Origin: Actinomycetota bacterium
GTDB taxonomy: Bacteria > Actinomycetota > Actinomycetes > Nanopelagicales > Nanopelagicaceae
Assembly (NCBI GenBank): GCA_947480375.1
Contig: CANKCX010000020.1
Location: 1 to 9,513, forward strand
DNA: 9,513 nucleotides
Direction of reading: 5' to 3'
The position numbers and the translations under genes were made by a program. Positions 6,371 through 9,513 of the stretch are shown piece after piece. Position 1 is the stretch's first letter. Each line of letters begins with the position of its first letter. Below the pieces are notes generated by a model that was not told the DNA's origin, ran no database searches, and saw only the letters and a list, made by a program, of their open reading frames with translations.

Positions 6371-6405
6371 CTTCTTATATCGGCCTTATCTGCCGATTTA
6401 AGGGG
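6371..6405 (+). terminator. Imperfect hairpin after the kinase gene: possible terminator without U-tract, or operator
   Basis: Bases 6371-6377 pair with 6399-6405 (including two G-U pairs). After one T-T mismatch, ATCGGC (6379-6384) pairs with GCCGAT (6392-6397) across a seven-base loop. The hairpin starts nine bases after the stop codon at 6362, where a terminator is expected, but GGTGAATTT follows instead of a run of T. U-tract-poor terminators are reported in actinobacteria; the structure could equally be a DNA operator, since ATCGGC recurs in the downstream promoter. Confidence 0.4.
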
Positions 6406-6457
6406 TGAATTTCCAACCTTCTTGTTGAGCCAAGGGCAACGCTGGACTAATATCGGC
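6374..6457 (+). repeat. Near-perfect 11-base direct repeat flanking the transporter promoter
   Basis: CTTATATCGGC (6374-6384) and CTAATATCGGC (6447-6457) differ at one base. The second copy overlaps the proposed -10 box. A short inverted pair, TATAGCC (6364-6370) and GGCTATA (6455-6461), brackets the same region. These could be regulator-binding sites controlling the importer genes; the repeats are seen, the role is inferred. Confidence 0.4.
6425..6453 (+). promoter_or_regulatory. Sigma70-like promoter for the ATPase-permease pair
   Basis: TTGAGC (6425-6430) and TAATAT (6448-6453) are separated by 17 bases, the optimal spacing, and lie 42 bases upstream of the ATPase start codon, leaving room for a leader with a ribosome site. 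It is the best promoter-like match in the 132-base gap between the kinase and ATPase genes. The -10 overlaps a repeated 11-mer, so transcription may be regulated. Confidence 0.5.
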
Positions 6458-6481
6458 TATAGATTCAACCGGCGATCTCTT

Positions 6482-6487
6482 GGAGGA
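6482..6487 (+). promoter_or_regulatory. Strong Shine-Dalgarno site before the sugar ABC ATPase gene
   Basis: GGAGGA ends seven bases before the ATG at 6495, close to ideal spacing, and settles the choice of start codon for the ATPase. Confidence 0.8.
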
Positions 6488-6494
6488 CTTATAA

Positions 6495-8000
6495 ATGTCT
6501 AACGAACAACTGCTCTTAGTCGAGGGAGTAAGTAAAGGATTCCCTGGAGTCCAAGCGCTACAAAATGTTCGTTTTGATTTAAGTGCCGGAGAAGTGCATG
6601 CGCTCGTAGGTGAGAACGGTGCTGGTAAATCAACTCTCATGAAAGTTCTCTCTGGTATCTACAAGAAAGACACCGGAACAATTAAATTTAAAGGTCAGCA
6701 TGTTGAAGTTTCAGGTCCACTAGAAGCTCAGCACTTAGGAATTAGCATTATTCACCAGGAAATTAACTTGATGCCAGATTTAACTGTGGCAGAGAATATT
6801 TTCATTGGCCGCGAACCAAAGAGATTTGGAAAGATTTTTCTAGACGATCGCAAAATCAATAGCGATGCACAAGCGCTCTTGGACACACTTAAACTTCCGC
6901 TTAATCCAACTCAAATTGTTGGCGAACTTACAGTTGCTAAGCAACAAATGGTTGAAATTGCCAAGGCGCTTTCATATAACTCAAGCGTAATAATTATGGA
7001 CGAACCAACCTCATCGCTGACTCCAACTGAAACTTCTGCACTATTTGAAATTATTGAAAATCTTAAGAAAGCCGGCAAGGGCGTTATTTATATTTCACAC
7101 CGACTTGAAGAACTTTCAAAGATTTCAGACCGAATTACAGTTTTCCGTGATGGCCAATACATTGAAACCTTAAAGACTAAAGATACAAATATTGCGAAAA
7201 TCATTGCGCTAATGATTGGCCGCGAAGTTCAGGTTGATCTTCGCCCAGAAACTAATACCTCTACTCCAGAAGTAGTACTCAAAGTTGAAGGTCTAAGCTC
7301 TAAGAAATTGCTTAAGGACGTTTCATTCGATCTCAAGCGCGGTGAGATTCTTGGTTTTGCTGGGCTTATGGGCGCCGGCCGTACCGAAGTTGCGCTAGCT
7401 CTTGTTGGAAAAGATCCAATCACAGCAGGCAAGGTTGAAGTTGGTGGCAAGGTCGTAAAGATCGCCAACCCAGCAGATGCTGTTGCACATGGAATTGGCT
7501 ATCTTTCAGAAGACCGTAAGCGATATGGCCTACTACTTGGACAGAACGTTGATTTCAATATCATTCTCTCTTCAGTAAAACGTTACTCAAATGTTTTGGG
7601 ATTCTTCAAGAGCGCCGAATCAAAGAAAATCTCAGAAGCTGCTGTCAAAACACTTTCGATTCGTACCCCTTCTATTTCCCAAACTGCAAAGAATCTTTCT
7701 GGTGGAAATCAGCAGAAAGTTGTTATTGCTAAGTGGCTTACACGTGAGTGCGATATTTTGATCTTCGATGAACCAACAAGAGGTATCGATGTTGGTGCAA
7801 AAGACGAAATTTACAAATTGCTCCGCGAGCTTGCCGCACAAGGTAAATCGATCATCATGATTTCATCTGAACTTCCAGAAGTGCTTCGTCTCTCAGATCG
7901 AATTGTTGTTATGTGTGAAGGTCGCGTTACCGGCATCATCGATAATAAAGAGGCAGATCAGAACATCATCATGCAATACGCAACAAAGTATCGAAACTAA
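6495..8000 (+). CDS. RbsA/MglA-type sugar ABC transporter ATP-binding protein (two ATPase domains)
   Basis: The 501-residue protein is a tandem ATPase of the CUT2 sugar importer class and energises uptake through the permease encoded next to it. The first half has Walker [10 protein letters not shown] (39-47), a degenerate signature [16 protein letters not shown], and Walker [11 protein letters not shown] (Asp169, Glu170). The second half has a degenerate Walker A, GLMGAGRT (290-297) with Arg296 in the lysine position, an intact signature [14 protein letters not shown] (from residue 401), and Walker [13 protein letters not shown] (Asp425, Glu426). This asymmetry of one good and one degenerate site per half is typical of RbsA, MglA and XylG. 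Length is normal. It has its own promoter and ribosome site, and is followed by the permease after 46 bases. The sugar imported cannot be read from the ATPase. Confidence 0.93.
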   Translation: MSNEQLLLVEGVSKGFPGVQALQNVRFDLSAGEVHALVGENGAGKSTLMKVLSGIYKKDTGTIKFKGQHVEVSGPLEAQHLGISIIHQEINLMPDLTVAENIFIGREPKRFGKIFLDDRKINSDAQALLDTLKLPLNPTQIVGELTVAKQQMVEIAKALSYNSSVIIMDEPTSSLTPTETSALFEIIENLKKAGKGVIYISHRLEELSKISDRITVFRDGQYIETLKTKDTNIAKIIALMIGREVQVDLRPETNTSTPEVVLKVEGLSSKKLLKDVSFDLKRGEILGFAGLMGAGRTEVALALVGKDPITAGKVEVGGKVVKIANPADAVAHGIGYLSEDRKRYGLLLGQNVDFNIILSSVKRYSNVLGFFKSAESKKISEAAVKTLSIRTPSISQTAKNLSGGNQQKVVIAKWLTRECDILIFDEPTRGIDVGAKDEIYKLLRELAAQGKSIIMISSELPEVLRLSDRIVVMCEGRVTGIIDNKEADQNIIMQYATKYRN

Positions 8001-8046
8001 TCCCTAAGAGTCCCAGTCCGAGTAAAAGAAATAGAAAGAGAAGGTT

Positions 8047-9051
8047 ATGGCAGCAAAAACTTCAGCAGGACAAGATGATATGCAAGTTAAAGGTGGGATA
8101 GTCGCGGCGATACGTCGTCAGGCTGAACAATCTCTAGCCTTTGCAAGCCTTGTAATCATCTTCGCATTCTTTGCCTTTGCAAATAGCTCTTTCTATTCAT
8201 GGAGCAACATCTCGGGAATCCTGCTTTCAACAGCAGTAACCGGAATGTTGGCAATCGGAACTACCTTCGTAATCATCACGGGTGGTATCGATCTCTCTGT
8301 CGGAACCGGTACAACTCTTACCGCGGTTATGACTGCTTACTTCTTATCGGATCTAAAAATGCCATTTGCTGTTGGACTTATCGTTGGTCTAACTTCTGGC
8401 GCACTTATGGGCGCGATCAATGGCCTATTAATTACAATACTTAAGTTGCCGCCATTCATTGCAACTCTTGCGATGATGTTGATTGCAAAGGGCCTAGCCC
8501 TTGTTATCTCTGGCGTTGCACCTATCTACACAGACACTGTTAGCGGATGGGATCAAATTGCGCTCGGCAACTTAATTCCTAACCTGCCAAACGCTGTGTT
8601 AATTCTCTTTGTTGCTGCATTCCTTGCATCAATCGTCCTAAATCGCACCATCGTCGGTCGCTACACATTCGCAATTGGTTCAAACGAAGAAGCGACAAAG
8701 CTTTCAGGTATCAACGTTAATAAGTGGATAGTCATCATCTACACAATCGGTGGTCTATTCACAGGTATGGCAGGAATCCTGCTTACATCTCGTCTGAACT
8801 CTGCACAGCCAGCACTTGGCGCCGGTTACGAACTTGAAGCAATCGCAGCTGTAATCATCGGCGGAACTTCACTTCTCGGCGGTAAAGGATCAATTCTTGG
8901 AACTGTAATCGGTTCCATGATTATGGCCGTTCTAATCAATGGACTTCGTATTATGGCAATCCAACAAGAATGGCAGACCGTTGTAGTTGGCGTTGTTATC
9001 ATCATCGCGGTTTATACAGATTCACTTCGTCGCCGCAAGGATCGAAGTTGA
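8047..9051 (+). CDS. RbsC-type sugar ABC transporter permease
   Basis: This 334-residue, strongly hydrophobic membrane protein belongs to the branched-chain/ribose permease family (BPD_transp_2). It has a short cytoplasmic N-terminus (about 27 residues), then successive membrane segments starting near residue 28 (LAFASLVIIFAFFAFA). The family hallmark GTTFVIITGGIDLSVG falls near residues 74-89, and IAAVIIGGTSLLGGKGS, a second conserved region, lies in the C-terminal half. It ends with a basic tail (SLRRRKDRS) consistent with a cytoplasmic C-terminus. It would form a homodimeric channel for the double ATPase encoded 46 bases upstream; the gap shows no promoter. A purine-rich AGAGAAGG precedes the ATG by two bases, close for a ribosome site. 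The probable binding-protein partner is the gene ending at 86. The sugar is unknown; ribose-, xylose- and galactose-type permeases look alike at this level. Confidence 0.92.
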   Translation: MAAKTSAGQDDMQVKGGIVAAIRRQAEQSLAFASLVIIFAFFAFANSSFYSWSNISGILLSTAVTGMLAIGTTFVIITGGIDLSVGTGTTLTAVMTAYFLSDLKMPFAVGLIVGLTSGALMGAINGLLITILKLPPFIATLAMMLIAKGLALVISGVAPIYTDTVSGWDQIALGNLIPNLPNAVLILFVAAFLASIVLNRTIVGRYTFAIGSNEEATKLSGINVNKWIVIIYTIGGLFTGMAGILLTSRLNSAQPALGAGYELEAIAAVIIGGTSLLGGKGSILGTVIGSMIMAVLINGLRIMAIQQEWQTVVVGVVIIIAVYTDSLRRRKDRS

Positions 9052-9065
9052 TATAGGTTAAATTT

Positions 9066-9101
9066 AAAAGCCCCGCTCAGAATATTGAGTGGGGCTTTTT
9101 T
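9066..9101 (+). terminator. Strong intrinsic terminator after the permease gene
   Basis: AAAAGCCCCGCTCA (9066-9079) pairs with TGAGTGGGGCTTTT (9086-9099), a 14-bp stem with one G-U pair and a six-base loop, ending in a run of six T (9096-9101). It lies 14 bases beyond the permease stop. Read on the minus strand it forms the same stem with a shorter T run, so it may also terminate the converging gene whose stop is at 9116-9118. Confidence 0.92.
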
Positions 9102-9115
9102 ATTGCAATTACTAA

Positions 9116-9513
9116 TTAGAAAGCGCGGATCGGGCGGAGGATGCGGATGGTGGAGGATTTAGCGTTGATGCTCTGGCTGCCATTCCGTAAGGCCTGTGCC
9201 CACGCGAATGCTTCAATGTTTTCAGACGAGGACCAGTAGATGGCGAAGTCTAAGAACCCTCCAAGGTCATTCGAAGTTCCAGTTTTCAAAGTACCAGAGC
9301 TATTACATGAAACAGTGAGATTGCCAGTTGTCTGCCCTCTGGCATATTTACAGAGTTCGTTAAGTTCATTCATTGATGGGATAAACCATTGGCCAGCTAC
9401 GGAGCCACCGGCATAGGCAAGAACTGCGGCTTGGGCGTTAGATGTTGCGCCTGAAACCTTCATGACACTAGTGTTGTAAAAACCTTGACCGATCTTCCAG
9501 TTGAATTTCTCAA
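9116..9513 (-). CDS. C-terminal end of a DUF1566/Lcl-domain protein, probably secreted or surface-attached (5' truncated)
   Basis: The frame stays open from the TAA at 9118-9116 to the window edge, so the internal ATG at 9463-9461 is probably not the start; the visible part encodes about 131 residues. Upstream of that Met the frame reads EKFNWKIGQGFYNTSV, and downstream come GQWFIPSMNELNELC, IYWSSSE, FAWAQALRNG and the terminal IRILRPIRAF. This series (IG-G-NT, W-hydrophobic-P-S-ELN, YWSSSE, A-W, RPxRAF) is the pattern of the DUF1566/Lcl C-terminal domain, found at the ends of bacterial surface and adhesin-like proteins, often after repeats. Two cysteines (in ELCKYARG and TVSCNSSG) could form a disulphide, consistent with export. 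The gene converges on the transporter operon and is functionally unrelated to it as far as can be seen. N-terminal domains are outside the window. Confidence 0.75.
   Translation of the reverse strand, partial: EKFNWKIGQGFYNTSVMKVSGATSNAQAAVLAYAGGSVAGQWFIPSMNELNELCKYARGQTTGNLTVSCNSSGTLKTGTSNDLGGFLDFAIYWSSSENIEAFAWAQALRNGSQSINAKSSTIRILRPIRAF

Noticed and set aside
8001..8046. Separate promoter for the permease
   Set aside because: The 46-base gap is purine-rich and shows no -35/-10 pair; co-transcription with the ATPase is simpler.
5415..9051. A simple ribose operon (rbsK with rbsA and rbsC)
   Set aside because: The kinase is on a separate unit with six genes that ribose use does not need, and there is no rbsD. 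Family resemblance alone does not establish ribose as substrate.
9116..9463. A complete 115-residue protein starting at the ATG at 9463-9461
   Set aside because: The frame continues open to the window edge and the residues before this Met (GQGFYNTSV) belong to the same conserved domain, so the Met is internal.

Overview
The window looks like part of a genome-streamlined, moderately AT-rich bacterium, most plausibly a freshwater actinobacterium of the acI / Nanopelagicales type. That assignment is an inference from three things: tightly packed genes with start-stop overlaps, AT-leaning codons in otherwise actinobacterial-looking proteins, and a first gene that appears to be translated from a leaderless transcript. 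No rRNA, tRNA or other phylogenetic marker is present, so the taxonomy is tentative.

Layout. Positions 1-86 hold the last 27 codons of a gene that resembles the C-terminus of a sugar ABC transporter substrate-binding protein. A strong intrinsic terminator closes it (110-153). A run of seven same-strand genes follows (172-6362), joined by start-stop overlaps or very short gaps: a cupin-type phosphoglucose-isomerase-like protein, an FGGY (xylulokinase-like) kinase, a D-2-hydroxyacid dehydrogenase, an AroE-like dehydrogenase, a phosphotriesterase-like metal hydrolase/lactonase, a small EthD-domain protein and a ribokinase-like PfkB kinase. A 132-base gap (6363-6494) holds a hairpin, a sigma70-like promoter and a repeated 11-mer. 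It is followed by an RbsA-type double ATPase and an RbsC-type permease, closed by a second strong terminator (9066-9101). On the opposite strand, running in from the right edge, is the C-terminal end of a DUF1566/Lcl-type, probably secreted, protein (9116-9513).

How the genes fit together. The substrate-binding protein, ATPase and permease would form one CUT2-class (ribose/xylose-type) importer whose components flank the catabolic genes. Two sugar kinases, one aldose-ketose-type isomerase, two dehydrogenases and a putative lactonase can be arranged into an oxidise / hydrolyse lactone / phosphorylate / isomerise scheme. The combination does not match any carbohydrate route I recognise (xylose, ribose, erythritol, apiose, inositol, 2-ketogluconate). 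The substrate is therefore unknown, and the cluster is the best candidate in the window for an undescribed system.

The rest of the window is ordinary. I saw no insertion sequence, CRISPR array, tRNA, rRNA or clearly broken gene.
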